A stretch of DNA of 64,000 nt. It comes from Bimastos eiseni (taxonomy: Eukaryota > Annelida > Clitellata > Crassiclitellata > Lumbricidae). Positions 32,335 through 45,171 of this stretch are shown piece by piece. Position numbers and translations under genes: made by a program. Below the pieces are notes generated by a model that saw nothing but the letters and a program-made list of their open reading frames with translations, was not told where the DNA came from and searched no databases. Location: NCBI GenBank assembly GCA_959347315.1, contig OY365810.1, positions 22,648,906 to 22,712,905 of the forward strand, in the 5' to 3' direction. Every line of letters begins with the position of its first letter. The first letter of the stretch is position 1.

Positions 32335-32620
32335 AATAACTTATTTGGCCTCACCTCTGATCGCCACTCCTATCAAACAAGAAACTCAACATCCTATGGC
32401 CCTCTTTATGCACACACAAAATTAATACTTGGTTGCTTTCCAATTTGCTGGATCACAGTTATGGAATCTTCTCCCAACATCAGTCAACACCAACCAAATG
32501 TTAGATTACTTAAAAATAAACACCGCCCCTATTTGCTTGAAGACACCTTTAAGCATTGACTGTTTATGTCTGTTTTCAGAGGATGCTTAGGAGCAACGAC
32601 GCAGTTAAAACACTAGTTAA
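32335..32620 (+). pseudogene. Non-LTR reverse transcriptase C-terminal relic
   Basis: Frames give SDRHSYQTRNSTSYGPLY and, after a shift, AGSQLWNLLPTSVNTNQ. This is the usual ending of L2/CR1 enzymes (TRN, then G...WN.LP). A third copy of this C-terminal type, in the opposite orientation to 30782..31355. Confidence 0.68.
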
Positions 32621-33121
32621 GATTAACATCTATCTATGTTTAGTTATCTGATTTGCGAATTTTATTAATAGCCCATCGCCAGTTTAATAATTCTATAAAG
32701 GGGCCCCTTTAGGTTACTCTGTGTAACCAGAAAATTCTTTTATTTCTCATTTTCTCGTGTTTTTTGGTTACCAACTAAAAAAATTAAACGAATATTCTTC
32801 TTCATCTTCTTTTTCTTCTTCCAGTTATTGCTATAATTATGCAACACAATAATGACGCTTACGCAGATGGTGTTGTTAAGTTGATGGTCATTATCAATAT
32901 CTCATCCGCCTAGTATAGTTGTTAGCTATTTGACAACTACAGAGTTGCATTTGCTTTGATTATTTCCCTACAAGTGTTTCATTTAAAATTTTAAAGAACT
33001 CGAATACTGATTTATTGAATCATTGTTTTTAAAGAGCCAAATTGTATACAGTGAAGTGGTTTTGTGAGAACATACAATTTTTTATTTATGTTTTATTTGC
33101 ATCAGTCGTCATATCAGAAAC

Positions 33122-34755
33122 TTAATATCCAGCGTATCCATATCCATTGTCGCCATATCCGTATCCGTGATTGCGTCCATGACCGCCATATCCATGGTAA
33201 CCGTAATTTCCGCCAGTTCCAGGCACACCTTCCCACCGAGCAGTTCCGGTTCCAGATCCGACGTGCTCAGCCACGTGATTGACGTACAGTTGACGTGCAG
33301 CATTTTGGTAGTTGGATGCAACGCCATCTGGCCTGTTTAGTCAAAAAGATAATAAAAAATGATCTCGTATTTTAGAATATAAAGTAAATGTCCTGTAACG
33401 ACTTAATTTCTATCTGAGTTCCTGACTAGCAATTTGTATGTTTCGTCAGGACTAGCTCGGTTCACAGATGGAACTAAACTAACACTCAAATGCGCTGGTT
33501 CTTGGCCCACTTTAGCTACAACAGGATCCTAATTAAATTAAAATCGTGTGATTCCGTAGAGTAACGGATAAGACACTGGCCTGCAGAGCAGAGGAAGCAA
33601 GTTCGATCACCGCTCCTTAGAGTTGATTAGCCCTTCTTTCATTTCGCAGTGGCGTTGGCTATGTTCCAAAATTCTATGTTCCAAAATATTTTGCATAATT
33701 GTTTTTTAGTTTTTGAAAGTGCATAATTCTAAATATGTTGTCGCAATACTCAGTCAATTTTACTAATGTTGCTAATTAAGTCATAAAAATATTAACTTTC
33801 CATGATCAAGCAAACGAATGCAAATTCAACAAGAGCGTGAGCTTCCGTAACTGGAAACCTCAACATTCAAATAATGAAGGTGAGAGTAGTTAGTATAAAC
33901 ATAGATTTGTAACAGAACACACAACTCAAATTCATAACTATAAAACTATTAAAAATAAAAAAATTTGTTAACTACAAACTGAAACATTCATGTAATAAAA
34001 CAACCACAACTTAGTATCCCACACACTTTTAAATAATTAAATTTTTCTCTTCAACCAAGTAGCTATTATCATCTTTCAAGAAGCGCCCCGGATCTCTGTT
34101 CTCCATGCGACTAGGAACACTAAACTTGCGTCATATGCACAGAATTGGAATTTGGACTTGTCATCCCACTTCCAATGCGCTTTATTCCTAATGTGTGTCT
34201 AATAGGTGGAGAGTAGCTATTCGGAACTAACATGGATGAGATGTGAGTGGGAAGGAATGACCAAGTTACTACTGGACGGTTCCATCTATGACACACAAGA
34301 CAAAAATCCTCTGCACTCTAGTTCTGGGGTTGGTATTGTTTAAAATGGGATGACTCGTGTGCAACAACAGTCCTTAGGGTAGTGTATGTTATTAATTAAA
34401 TTTAGTTAATATTTTTCTGAGAGTATCTTTTGTACATAGGCCTACTTATAATTCTAGTTCTAATAACAACTATTTTTATATATTGTTCGTTAAGCCAAAA
34501 TTATAATAGGCCTATATATTCTGGTGAAACAAACTATGATAAACGGCAAGAGGCATAAACTTCATTTTTTCATAGCTAAATAAATTCTTGTTTCTTTGAA
34601 ACCGTAGTACATACATTTTATTAAAATTGATAAATAAGTTTAGCTCACACGTGTCTAAGTCCGGGTTCGTAATGACCGTACGATGCAGCTTTGTCGTATC
34701 CGGCGAAGACAACAGTCACGGTGGCAACGAGTAAAACCAACAGGACCTTCATCAT
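33122..34755 (-). CDS. Peptide gene 9: secreted Gly/Tyr/His-rich peptide, type A (105 aa)
   Basis: Complement(join(33122..33332,34649..34755)), 107 + 211 nt. Signal peptide [18 protein letters not shown], then [18 protein letters not shown]. Donor GTGAG. Exon 2 is the long class, PDGVASNYQNAARQL to GYGDNGYGYAGY, almost identical to gene 5. The 1316-bp intron is the longest in the family and contains a tRNA-like SINE at 33545..33650. No type B partner is found within 3 kb upstream, so this gene is single or its partner was lost. Confidence 0.87.
33545..33650 (+). mobile_element. tRNA-like SINE in intron of gene 9
   Basis: GATTCCGTAGAGTAACGG, a B-box-like AAGTTCGATCACC, then TTAGCCCTTCTTTC. 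The tail word (T/G)ACTAGTCCTTCTTTCGC recurs at about 23910, 31790 and 49540, marking a second SINE family. Confidence 0.6.
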
Positions 34756-34890
34756 CAATAATTATTGTTCTGTAGACGGTAGGTTACCACTTGTCTTCGA
34801 AACGAAAGCAGGCTGGACTGTGATAACTGACCACAACAGAATGGACCTTTTATAGGGCCACTGGACATCAACATCTGTCGAACGCTCTAC
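34756..34890 (-). promoter_or_regulatory. Promoter of peptide gene 9
   Basis: TATAAAAGG at 34846..34854 on the minus strand with CCAGTGGCCC upstream. The upstream conserved block is already degraded beyond about 34,900, where GTATTGCCTGAGAGAC replaces the usual CGTATGCGATGCATG region. Confidence 0.72.
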
Positions 34891-37800
34891 GTATTGCCTG
34901 AGAGACAAAGCGAAGCCGAGGCGGACACAATGTGGTATTTCAAATGCCTACGTAGACCCGTCGGATGTGAACAGCTGGCATGGCAACGTGCCATTACCAA
35001 CACAATTCATAAAATACCATTGCATAGATGCAAGGGTGACTTAGTCATGTATGACATTGTTTTTTTCAACCAGCCAATCGAGTTGTCACTGTTGATGGTG
35101 TATAATGCCGATTTTGTGGCTGTTTCAGCCATCATGTAAAAATCTAACCGGAAATACTAGCATACTTAAAACAAATGCTTAGAAAATGGCATTGACCCTT
35201 GTGCAATTTTAATTAAAAATCGAAACGAATACTATAGTAGAAATTGCCTCGGCAATTGCTATAATTTAGAAACTTTTTTACTATAATGGTGTAGTCTGAT
35301 TAATTAGACACTTGCACTCGATATTTAAACAGTTATTCGCCACTGTTAGGCAAATTTTCAAGGCAGTATGTACTATGTTTTATATAAGTTTCGATTTCGC
35401 TGTTTTGATAAGCTTACAAGTGACGCCTTCCAACGTGTTTTGAACGCTATACCAGATCTTACAAATCGACTGTTACGCCTAATAATGGCCTATTTTGTCT
35501 GTGACGTGTACATTTATTATCACTTATTTGCTTAATCTAATATGCGTGAGAAAAGATTTTAGATTGGTTTAACGTTAATTTTGTTTTCCATCGGTGTCGT
35601 ATAGTCATGAAATACCCATTAGAGTTATGAACGTACCTAATGGTGCAATGCTTGTTTAAAGCAATTCATAAAATGATTCAGCCAAGATCCGATTTATCCA
35701 TCAGAATCGTTCAACAAAGCAATGGTAATGTAAGTATTCTAAATTACTAATTCGTTTTAGATTGAGATACCAAATGATCATATCACACTGCAGGATAAAA
35801 TCGATCCAACAGAGATTGAGTGATCCATCTGGCTACCAACCATTACATAACATCCCTTTCTGTGTGCTCGTTATACTTCTTGAGAGTTTCGTCAAACAGA
35901 TTAAATATACGTTAGGCCTACCTTCACAAATTGGGCCTTTCAAGGACTAGTACTTTATACTACAACTAATGAAGTACAATTGTGTCAATACTATATGGAT
36001 GACCTTGACGATGATGATTATTCGCTTATTAGAAAAACTCGCCTCAACCGATTACATAAATCAGATTAGATAGGAGATATTACTCATAGTGTTATTCAAC
36101 TAGGGAGACCAACAGACACTCATGCTCTTGCACTTTAGAATCGTATTCCAGAAAAGCACTGCTACAGAGGAGTTTTATTTAATTGAAGAGCCTACTGAAT
36201 TTCGCAATTGGATAACCAGGTCATCAGACGCGTTCCTCTGAGAAAATAATGATTGAGACAACATCTGACCTGTAGGATATTTGCCATCACGGTATCACCA
36301 ATATCTTTGAGTGCAACAAACAATTAGCCACTGCAGATGCCCTCTTCTGCCTCCAGTTCGAACATGCAAATTTACCAGCAATAATTATTGTGGTTTTGAT
36401 ATTTATTAATTAATTCAAAACTAACTCGTATGCAGTAAGACAACATGATGTTATTATAACAGATATAGCAAGTTTAACAGGAGTGGCTAGTCAAATTTAA
36501 TTATAATTTATGGCAACCTGTAAGTCGCAAATTTCACGCTTACTGTTCATTTTACAAATTTACAGTCGGCTTCTAGTTAGTGAAAGCCTGAATTAACTTT
36601 ATGGGACTATTGGGTATCGAACCCGCGTCCATCTGGACAGCGTGTTACCATTCCACCATATCCCAGCAGCAAAGTCAAAGTTTTCATAGTTGGCTTTCTC
36701 TCTGTAGAAATCTGTTTTCTCTGCAGCATGCTGTGGCTATTTGTCAGCCCTTAAATGGTTTGAATAGATTTCTGCACTTGACATGGTATACAATATGATC
36801 TTTTCACATGGTCGTTCATGACGTATTGTTGAGATGGATCATGGAGGCACCGTTCTAAACAAGTGCCACAGTTTCTTATCTATTTATGTGTTACTGCTAG
36901 ATCATTGGTTGTTTCTTCTCATTTTAAGTCATCACAAACGATCAGGACAAACTTTATAATATTATGTCGGTTAAACCGTTTGATGCAGTTCTGGACGTAT
37001 GCCAGAAACTGGACAAATACTAGTTTCTATTGTTTTCAGCATCTTGACTCCTTATATTGTAAATTTCAGTCCTTAATCGAACTTACAAAATTTAGTAAAA
37101 TCACAATATTGATGACATCACTCACACGCACAAAAATGTGGAACGTCTATTAAAAGTTTAGGCATTTCGTGCTATTGATGAACTTGTGTAAACTTAAAAA
37201 GTAGACCAAATATGGTTTAATATTACGCATAGGCTATAATTGTGCGCAGTAGATAACCCACCAATTCTTGAATGTTACCTTAATTTTCCACTCAACTCAA
37301 TGGGTGACTCGCCTTTGTGCAGTGTGCCCTGGCACATGGGTTTATCGCCACCCATGTGGTTACTGCATATTAGGCCCCAGGAAAGAAAGAAACTAATCAT
37401 ACGCAACTGCAGAATATTCAAATACGCAAAAACCTCCCTGAGCGAACATTGAACTTCAATTGAAACTCATGTTGTCACAATCATTTTCTAAATGGCTCTT
37501 CCCGGCCACATAGAGGCTAGGCCTTTTGCAATGTGGCAGCCAACATTGTTGTAAGGCCACCTATGGTCCAAGTTCGACTCCTGCCCACCGTTTAGGGAAG
37601 GCCAGATAATTTGTTTGACAATATTAAATAATTTTATCCTGCACTTTATTTAATTCTTGCTTCATTTTCTGGGCTATAACAGGCGTAGTTTTGTTATGGT
37701 GATAATTGAATTTTAAAATGCAATGTTCACATCAATTTATTATTGTACATGTATCATACATCTGAGGTGACATAATTGACTGTCAGAATGGTCGGAGCTT

Positions 37801-38257
37801 TACAGTGGACAATGGACATATTTCGTGTGATAGTAGAATTATTCATGTAATTCCTGGTCATCCTTCGCCGCCTCTCTACCAAGTTGTATCACCTATTTGA
37901 AAAGGCTTTTCATCTGAGCTAGAATATCTGCCTGAAAAGGCTACTTCTCTTAGCGTGTTTTGCCGTCTGCTGGTAGCCCTAGATGTTGACGCAAATAGGT
38001 AATCGTATGCAATAATGGGCATCGATTTAATGACTGGTAAATTATTAAAGTGTCATTATAGATGTCTTAGCATAGCGATGAATATATAAATTGTAATACA
38101 TTCTGGAACGGAAAAGTCAGATAATGCAAATGATAAATAATTATGACGATTATAGTCAGTTTAATCATCATTGTGACAGCTAAAAACAAGTCTTCGTTAT
38201 TGTATTTCCTAAAGCAATCAATCAATGTGAATTTGATATAGCGGCCCTTCAAGGTAT
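34891..38257. other. Gene-free spacer with two tRNA-like SINE heads
   Basis: At 36600..36665, the minus strand reads GCTGGGATATGGTGGAATGG, then GCGGGTTCGATACCC, which is tRNA-like. The acceptor stem does not pair well, so it is a SINE head or pseudo-tRNA rather than a gene. A similar B box (CAAGTTCGACTCC) is at about 37566. Nothing else recognised in this stretch. Confidence 0.5.
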
Positions 38258-39171
38258 TCACTCAGAGGCGCTCCCGGTCGGACTAGGGCTGAAAAAGCCG
38301 ATTACAATTAACAGTAAAATGCATGCGAGGAATTTCTCGGCAAGAGGCGTAGCTCTCGGGGAGCCCATTCCAGATGGTCGGGCCAACCACTGAAAAGGCC
38401 CGACGTTGCATCGTTGTGGTAGGAGCGAAAGAGACAACCAGGTCCCCATGGGCAACAAACAGAACGTAGTTGGCGTCGGTCACTAGTGGCTTCAATGGAC
38501 CGACTCAACTAGAAGTGAGAGAACGAGAAGCCACACGCAGTTGACGCATTTGGTAGAAGCAGCTGCGAGAGACGGCATTTACGTGCTTCGTGAAGGTGAG
38601 CTCTGGGTCAAGAATGACCCCCAGGTTGGTTCCGAACAACGGAGGAAAAGGTGAAGAGAGGAAAGCGGTTTGAGAGAGCATCCTAGTGCCAAGCCATATA
38701 AATTGCGTTTTAGATGGATTTATCCGAAGTCTATTTGTGGATATCCAAGATCCAAGAGTGTCAATAGCTGCCTGCATGGATTGGACAGCAGCGGGCGCAG
38801 CAGACGCCTGTCAATGAACATAGGCCTGAGTGTTCACAGCATAAATTTGATTAAGGATTTCACACGAGGATAGGAGAACTCCTACTTCTGAACTGCATAG
38901 GAGATACAACAAGGGGCTCAGTACAGATCCCTGAGGTAGTCCATAAGGTACAGGAGCCCAGTCAGATCTAGATGAGCCAGAAATGAGAACACGAGAAGTG
39001 CGAGAGGCCAAAGGTAGTAGAGGGGCGGAGTAAAAGAATATCGTGGTCAACTGAATCAAAGGCAGCACTTACATCAAGCAGGGCGAAGAGGGTTACCTGG
39101 GACCTGTCTATGACGGTATAGAAGTCAGACGGTAAGCGGACCAGCAAATTCTCCATAGAATGGACATGCAT
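38258..39171 (-). pseudogene. CR1-like reverse transcriptase, frameshifted
   Basis: Successive minus-strand frames read LFALLDVSAAFDSVDHDILL (palm motif A), YGLPQGSVLSPLLYLL (motif B), then LRINPSKTQFIWLGTR and LGVILDPELTFTKHVNAVSR. The order is right for a CR1/jockey-type enzyme, but it takes at least three frames. The FADD box is missing in a deleted stretch near 38,830. The 3' tail (GCGCCTCTGAGTGAATACC) reappears in decayed form at 61885..62230. Confidence 0.82.
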
Positions 39172-39196
39172 TCAGCCAATAGACCTATATCACGCA

Positions 39197-39440
39197 TTGT
39201 GTTTATCCCTAATGCCAGCAAATGCTGCACTGGATCAACAAACATCCGGTCATTTATCCGGTACGATTCTGAGCAGCGTTGTATATATTTTTTCAGAGGT
39301 GTTGTTGCCGGTTGCGCGGACGATTTGTAATTCGCTGCACTGTCTAGCTGCGTTCTGTCAGTTTCTAATGTTAATCATAACTGAACTTAAAACGCACGTG
39401 TTTCAGCTGGCTAACCTTTCGTGACTTGTCTTCGTGTGTC
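39197..39440 (+). pseudogene. Short reverse transcriptase C-terminal tail
   Basis: A 75-aa frame ends LLPVARTICNSLHCLAAFCQ, then LKTHVFQLANLS. KTH.F near the stop is typical of jockey/CR1 enzymes. Low complexity and short, so assignment is tentative. Confidence 0.4.
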
Positions 39441-40051
39441 ACTAACTTACCATAATTAAATTGACCTGCTTCTCTTATTTACTGTGACTTGGATTTCAAT
39501 GTCACTTGAACTGACACAATCGAATGTGTACTGTGATAACGACGTCACAGAAGTCTGAAGGTTAGATTGGATCACCGCAAGAGCAATTACAATATCCAAT
39601 ATGGCTTGGAAACGGTGCATCCATATGGTGTGTGTATTCACTATAAATTATTCACAGAAAGTGCAGTTGGGCTGTCTACAGCAGTTCGCGTGTAATGTGC
39701 ACGGTGCAAGAATGGGAAATATATGAGACAAGATAATCTGAGGTTTAGATATTAATAATATCATTTAGATAGTTAACAAGACAATTGGTGGTAAAAGGGT
39801 GAATTAAAAAAGAGTTCAGGTTGCTGAAGTAAACGGAACACATCAAAGACCTACCATGTGCGCATACCTGCTTTTTGATGACTATACAGTTCTATTTCAA
39901 CAACAATTTAGGTATAAATGAGAGATCAACATGGAGATTTGTACAAGATTGACCTTTATTTCTCATATCAATCAAAATGGTGACAAAGTTTCAGAAGATG
40001 GAGTCTATCACATCTCCATCTTTCAATATCATCAGTCTTAGAAAGCGAAAA

Positions 40052-41118
40052 TTAGTATCCAGCGTATCCATATCCATGGTTGTGTCCATGACCCCCATAT
40101 CCATGGTAGCCGTAATTTCCTCCAGTTCCAGGCACGCCTTCCCACCGAGCAGTTCCAGTTCCAGAACCGACGCGTTCAGCCACGTGATTAACATACAGTT
40201 GACGTGCAGCATTTTGGTAGTTGGAAGCAACGCCATCTGGCCTGTTTTGTCAAAATAACGCACCATTAATAATACAGTTAAAACTTACAAGAAGTATCAC
40301 ATAGTCATGATCTAACAAAAGCTTGTACAAATTTAAGCGACAAAATATTTGCCGATTAACACCCATTCATATAATATGCGTTCCAATGCAAATGAAACTC
40401 TTTTGTCCTTCGTCCAGGGCAATCCTGGGCTACCGCCTGGACGAGTAACCAGATTCCACCCTTAAGCTTCGTTCTCACAATCGAAAAATACTTCGCTGTG
40501 ATTCGTGGACCGGACAGAAATTTTTAGCAAGGCTAATCCTTTCTAACAATTACTTGCAACATTTAACTTGATTCATTTCAATCATCAACTCAATTATTAT
40601 ACATTTTCAACTACCTATTATTACTTCTATGTAATATAATTATTGCCTCTTTCTATATATGTCTCCTCGTGCGTTTTAAACTGAAGAAGTAAAGCGTATA
40701 GGGTTCTCTTTCTATTCCATCATCCAGCATTTTCGCCACTGGCTTTCTTGCGGTGTTACCTCTGGATTTCTGCCGTGGCTTGGAAATATACCATGGAACT
40801 TGGTTTCATCGAGCCTATTTTGACTAAGTATCGTTAAGTAAGCTAGTGATCCCAATTTGGCTTTTGTAAATTTTAAAGGAATGCTTACTTTTACTCAAAA
40901 ATATTTCTTATCACATTGAGGCCTTATAAAACGTAGCCATTCCTAACTTAAAACGTAGATACTGAATCTCTTACTAATTATCCTTAGAATTATACTTTTT
41001 CTGTTAGTTGAGCTTACACATGTCTGAGTCCGGGTTCGTAGTGACCGTATGATGCTTTGTCGTATCCAGCGAAGACAACAGCCACGGTGGCAACGAGTAA
41101 AACCAACAGGACCTTCAT
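40052..41118 (-). CDS. Peptide gene 10: secreted Gly/Tyr/His-rich peptide, mosaic A type (96 aa)
   Basis: Complement(join(40052..40241,41018..41118)), 101 + 190 nt. The signal peptide is type A ([17 protein letters not shown]), but the single Met and the leader GAGAGAACAAG before it are type B. One Ala codon is missing, giving [17 protein letters not shown]. Exon 2 is the short class, with VAERVGSGTG as in gene 7 and the tail [13 protein letters not shown]. Intron 776 bp. TATA at 41200..41208 (minus). The mixture suggests gene conversion between the classes. No partner on the other side. Confidence 0.86.
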
Positions 41119-41260
41119 CTTGTTCTCTCGGCGGCAGATGACCAGTTAGCTTCGAAACAGAGGCAGATTGAACTGTGACAACTGACCACAACAGAAGCGC
41201 CTTTTATACTGGCCATCAGCAACCATTCGACTCTGAACTGTCACGTATTTCGTGCGATGA
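41119..41260 (-). promoter_or_regulatory. Promoter of peptide gene 10
   Basis: TATAAAAGG at 41200..41208 (minus). The leader resembles gene 11 (GGTCATCTGCCG) and type B genes (GAGAGAACAAG). The long type A upstream block is absent. Confidence 0.7.
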
Positions 41261-41798
41261 AGAGGGAGAGAGACGTATACACACCGAGCATATTAGGCTG
41301 CAGTAGGAACATACACAGAGCAACATTGAGCTGTTTCGAATACGTAAGAACCGTTGACAACAATCGAAAGTTGGCAACATGTCATCGTTTGTACAGTTCA
41401 CACAGTGTGTTTACACCGATGTGCCCATGATAGGGTCTATATCAAGTATTTATGATTGATTGATTGATTGATTGATGTCACAGTTTGACGCAATAAGCTC
41501 GCTGTCAATTAATAGTAAGCCACAACTATGTATAAACAATAATTTGAAAATGACATAAACATAGTTGACGAAGACAGGTTAGTGCCAAAGTCAACGCCAA
41601 AGTTGCGAGCAGAAACAATTAACTTAATTTATAAATTCCCTAGTATAAACCATAGTCCGATGCTTCGCCACTCGTTAGCCGATAGCCCCTTTAGTGTGTT
41701 GCTGAAAAAGATTCCAGTGGAGGAAAATGGTCTGAACGGGTCAGGATTTCCTCTGCACCATTCGTTGCATTCCTGAGTACGTCATACATGTGCAATTT

Positions 41799-42204
41799 TG
41801 GGCTTACTTATAGTAGTCAGGACTCAAACTTACGCATAGTATTTTTGATCTTTTGGTCCGCTGCCATTGGTGAGAACGAAATACTTCCTGCGCGTGATTG
41901 ACAAAGGGAGTAAGTAAAATAAATCTTCGTATATGTCTAAAACTACACTAACCCTAACACTAACCCTAACCGGCCCTCACGATGCTTAACCTGATCCTAA
42001 ACGACCTTCACGATGCTTAAGCTGACCCTGACCGACCCTCACGACGCATAATTATAACAAATTATAGGTTTTACTGTGAGCGTGTTTTATCATTGTACTA
42101 CAATTGCTTGCGTTCTCATTATGATATGTAATCTGTGTCCACATACAAGTCACGCCTAAAATATTATGCGTAAGTTTGAGTCCTGACTATTATAAGTAAG
42201 CCCA
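41799..42204. mobile_element. 406-bp MITE with about 50-bp inverted ends
   Basis: The left end TGGGCTTACTTATAGTAGTC continues AGGACTCAAACTTACGCATA. The right end is its complement, finishing TATAAGTAAGCCCA at 42204. The interior has CCCTAACCCTAA-like and CGACCCTCACGA repeats and no frame. Superfamily unknown; target duplication not evident. Confidence 0.82.
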
Positions 42205-43014
42205 ATGGTGTACATGTATATAACGCAACTAATAATTTAAAGTTCTACTAAACAGATTGGGCATAATACATTATGACGATAGTATGCATTAGGTCAAGTA
42301 ATTATGGTTTGCTAATTAATAGTTTGGCAATCATTACAAAATATTCTGCTATTTAACACGAATATTCATTAAGAGCACGCTGCCGTTGATATTTCACTCT
42401 CACATAGCTACGTGTATAAAGGTTCAGAACATCAACTGGTTTGACCCCAAGTCTCACTCTGTGTCGTTGTATTATTTTGTAAATTTATTCACTGCCTATC
42501 ACTCCGTCAGTCCATCTGTTGCTATGTGTGATTGCTATAATTGTATGTAAGTCGGTCTCTGTCGATTCATTTGATGACGTTCAAGTTTATTTGGCAAACC
42601 AAAGTAACAAATTACATGAGATCGGCATAACAAACAAACTTTATGATTACACAGGAGACCCAATTAAGGACGGAGGGTCCTGCAGGTTAGGGCCACCAAT
42701 AAATTAGGTGCAAAGTAGTTGAGTATAGAGGCCAATAGGTGAGTAGAGTGTTTGAAAATAACATGGAAGAGCAAAGCTTACCTAATCTTAACTAACGAAT
42801 ATGCAACATTAAGCGAGTAAAGGCACATTGTAAGATAATAGGGATTGCCTAATCAAAGTAGCTGACCACAACCGGTAATTGAAGTAGCTAATGACAAAGT
42901 AAATCACAATTTATCTTATCAGGAGTATTACAGGAACTACTGTAATCAGATTTCTCAATGATGAAGTACACGTATCCCAACGACTGTCATAAGTGAGGTT
43001 GATCGCAGTAATGG

Positions 43015-43803
43015 TTACAATTCACCAGATATAATAGCAGATTTAATCCTGTTTTTGAATGAATGGAAATTGGGAGTGAGACGCAAATTGGCAGAGATAG
43101 AATTCCAGATTCTAGGACCTTTGCACTTAATGGCCATTAGCCTAGTGTTTGTTCTAGCATTAGGATCTCTACTAAGGTGATACAATAATCCTGCATTAAG
43201 AGTAAAATAATCATGGAAGATACTTGGTAGGGAGTTGTGAAAGTACCGATGCATAAAGAGGCTTATTTGGAGCTTATTTATCTGTTCAATTTTGAGCATC
43301 CCTCTAGCTACGAATACTTCACTAGTATGAGCATTATAGTGAATACCAGCCACAAATCTTATTGCTCGTTTTTGAATAACGCCTATCTTATTTAGGGTGG
43401 ATTTGTAGGTAGAGGCCCATATTATTGCACAGTATGTTAGATACGGGTATATTAGCGAAAAATAGAGAGTGGAGCGAGCTTTGGCGGGCAGTACCTTAGA
43501 TAGTCTAGATATGATACCTAGATTTTTTGAAATTTTAACCGAAATGGCATCAATATGTTCTTTCCAAGAGAGATGCTGGTCTACAATAACCCCTAGGAAT
43601 TTAGAAGATGACACTTGAGTTATAGGAGTATCCAATATTTTAATTTCAGGCACGTGGGCTGGTGGTAATTTTCTGTAAGCTCTAAATAGCACAAAGTTTG
43701 TCTTATCTAGATTAAGTGTCAATTTATTAGCGCTGAACCAATTGGAAATATTGGTTAATTCAACCTTAACGTTTAATATGCTTATATGATTGTTCAACTG
43801 CAT
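43015..43803 (-). pseudogene. Non-LTR reverse transcriptase, 262-aa C-terminal part, 5'-truncated
   Basis: The best preserved retrotransposon fragment here, open for 262 codons: ANKLTLNLDKTNFVLF, FLGVIVDQHLSWKEHIDAIS, LYFSLIYPYLTYCAIIWAST, IQKRAIRFVAGI and a C-terminal ARTNTRLMAIKCKGPRIWNS. This is the thumb and C-terminal region of a jockey/L2/CR1-type enzyme. The catalytic FADD box and endonuclease are absent because the copy stops at a (GTCT)n microsatellite at 43804..43850. Open frame suggests recent insertion, but it cannot be active. Confidence 0.85.
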
Positions 43804-43850
43804 TTCTGTCTGTCTGCCTGCCTGTCTGTCTGTCTGTCTACCTGTATATC
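43804..43850. repeat. (GTCT)n microsatellite
   Basis: CTGTCTGTCTGCCTGCCTGT and similar units at the truncated 5' end of the reverse transcriptase fragment. A longer related run is at 18680..18716. Confidence 0.85.
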
Positions 43851-44814
43851 TGGCTATTCTACTTGGATGCAGCCTATCCTCATGTTTCTCTGTCTGTAAC
43901 GGAAGTAGTTTTATGCAATCGTCAGCATTGTACGCGTGATGAATGGTCGAGAGCGTGACAACTGGTCATAACTCTCAGTTGGCGAGGCTGAGACTCGGAC
44001 ATTCTGTACCATCAGCAATCGGCAGGCCATTAAACTGTTCTATGTATTTCAAGAGTGACTCCTGTCGGACGCGTTTCCGGTAGAAGACACCTAACACCAC
44101 GTATAACTCACATCACCAAAGTATTCCGTAACTCCATCCCACATAATATATAATTTGAAAGGCCTATTGTAGCATGCTTTCATTCTAGGCGTTAGTTGAG
44201 CATCAGGGCGCCACGCGTCAAGGCTGCCCTTTTGTCATTGTGCCGGTTGTGTAAATGTTCCAATTTAAGTTTTTTCGTCTTCCTCGTTGATAGTAATGGG
44301 TTTTATTTTTGTCTCCAGGTGTCACAACTTTAGCTTTCAAATACGCTAAAGAAATGCATCGGAACTCAGAGTCTACGTGGAGGACGGCTAGCGACGAATT
44401 GGAGGGAGGACGGTGGGGGGGGGGCATCTGCCTTATATGCTTTCAGAGACTCTCTAGAGGCACTTAAGGAGCGACCGGTCGACAAGCGAATCGCCACGAA
44501 GACGAAATTCGACGCCAGAGGTTGCAGCTAATCCCTCAGCGGTTCGTCCAGGAAGGCGGTCACTTTAGCGACGGCAAGAATCCTCCAGCCGCTAGGGCAG
44601 CGATCTGTAATGAGACCGATGAGAAAAATAACCGTCACGGATCAGAAGGATCGCGACACCAGGTGTCGAACATGATGTTGGCTGTTTGAGATTGACGCGT
44701 AACTCGTCCTCTTATCCAATTCTTACCACAAGTTTTACGTGGAGTCACGTCATTCCTGAGCTAACTATAATTATGTATCTTCGTTTATTGGAAAGAAAAA
44801 TGGTTGCATATACA

Positions 44815-44819
<5 letters not shown>

Positions 44820-44854
<35 letters not shown>
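44820..44854. repeat. (TA)n microsatellite
   Basis: Uninterrupted TA dinucleotides. Frames giving repeated Tyr-Ile here are not genes. Confidence 0.9.
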
Positions 44855-44857
<3 letters not shown>

Positions 44858-45171
44858 TAGTAGAGTTGATCTGTTGGCACTTGGCACAAAGGAGCCAGAG
44901 TGACCGATTGTGACTGGAACCTATTAATTTTAATGTCCTATCGACAGATAGGACTATTGCGAATTCCGGCACAGCTTGCACTCTGGTAGTGCCAGTCCCA
45001 AGCCTAATGCTCCATGTTATCACACAGTGTCGTTAAAGTGAAACTACTACAATAACTATTACGGTATACCGCAGTACACGAGCTGCAGACAGATCTTCAC
45101 CGGACTTCGACGTGTCATGAGGGTCACAAGGTGAATCAAGCCCTAGTTGGCCACACGTCCATCCTGGTCGG

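Noticed and set aside
36600..36665. Possible tRNA gene on the minus strand
   Set aside because: A- and B-box-like words are present, but the acceptor and T stems do not pair properly. Best read as a SINE head.
41945..42050. True telomere or chromosome end
   Set aside because: Only a few imperfect CCCTAA units, lying inside a MITE with sequence on both sides.
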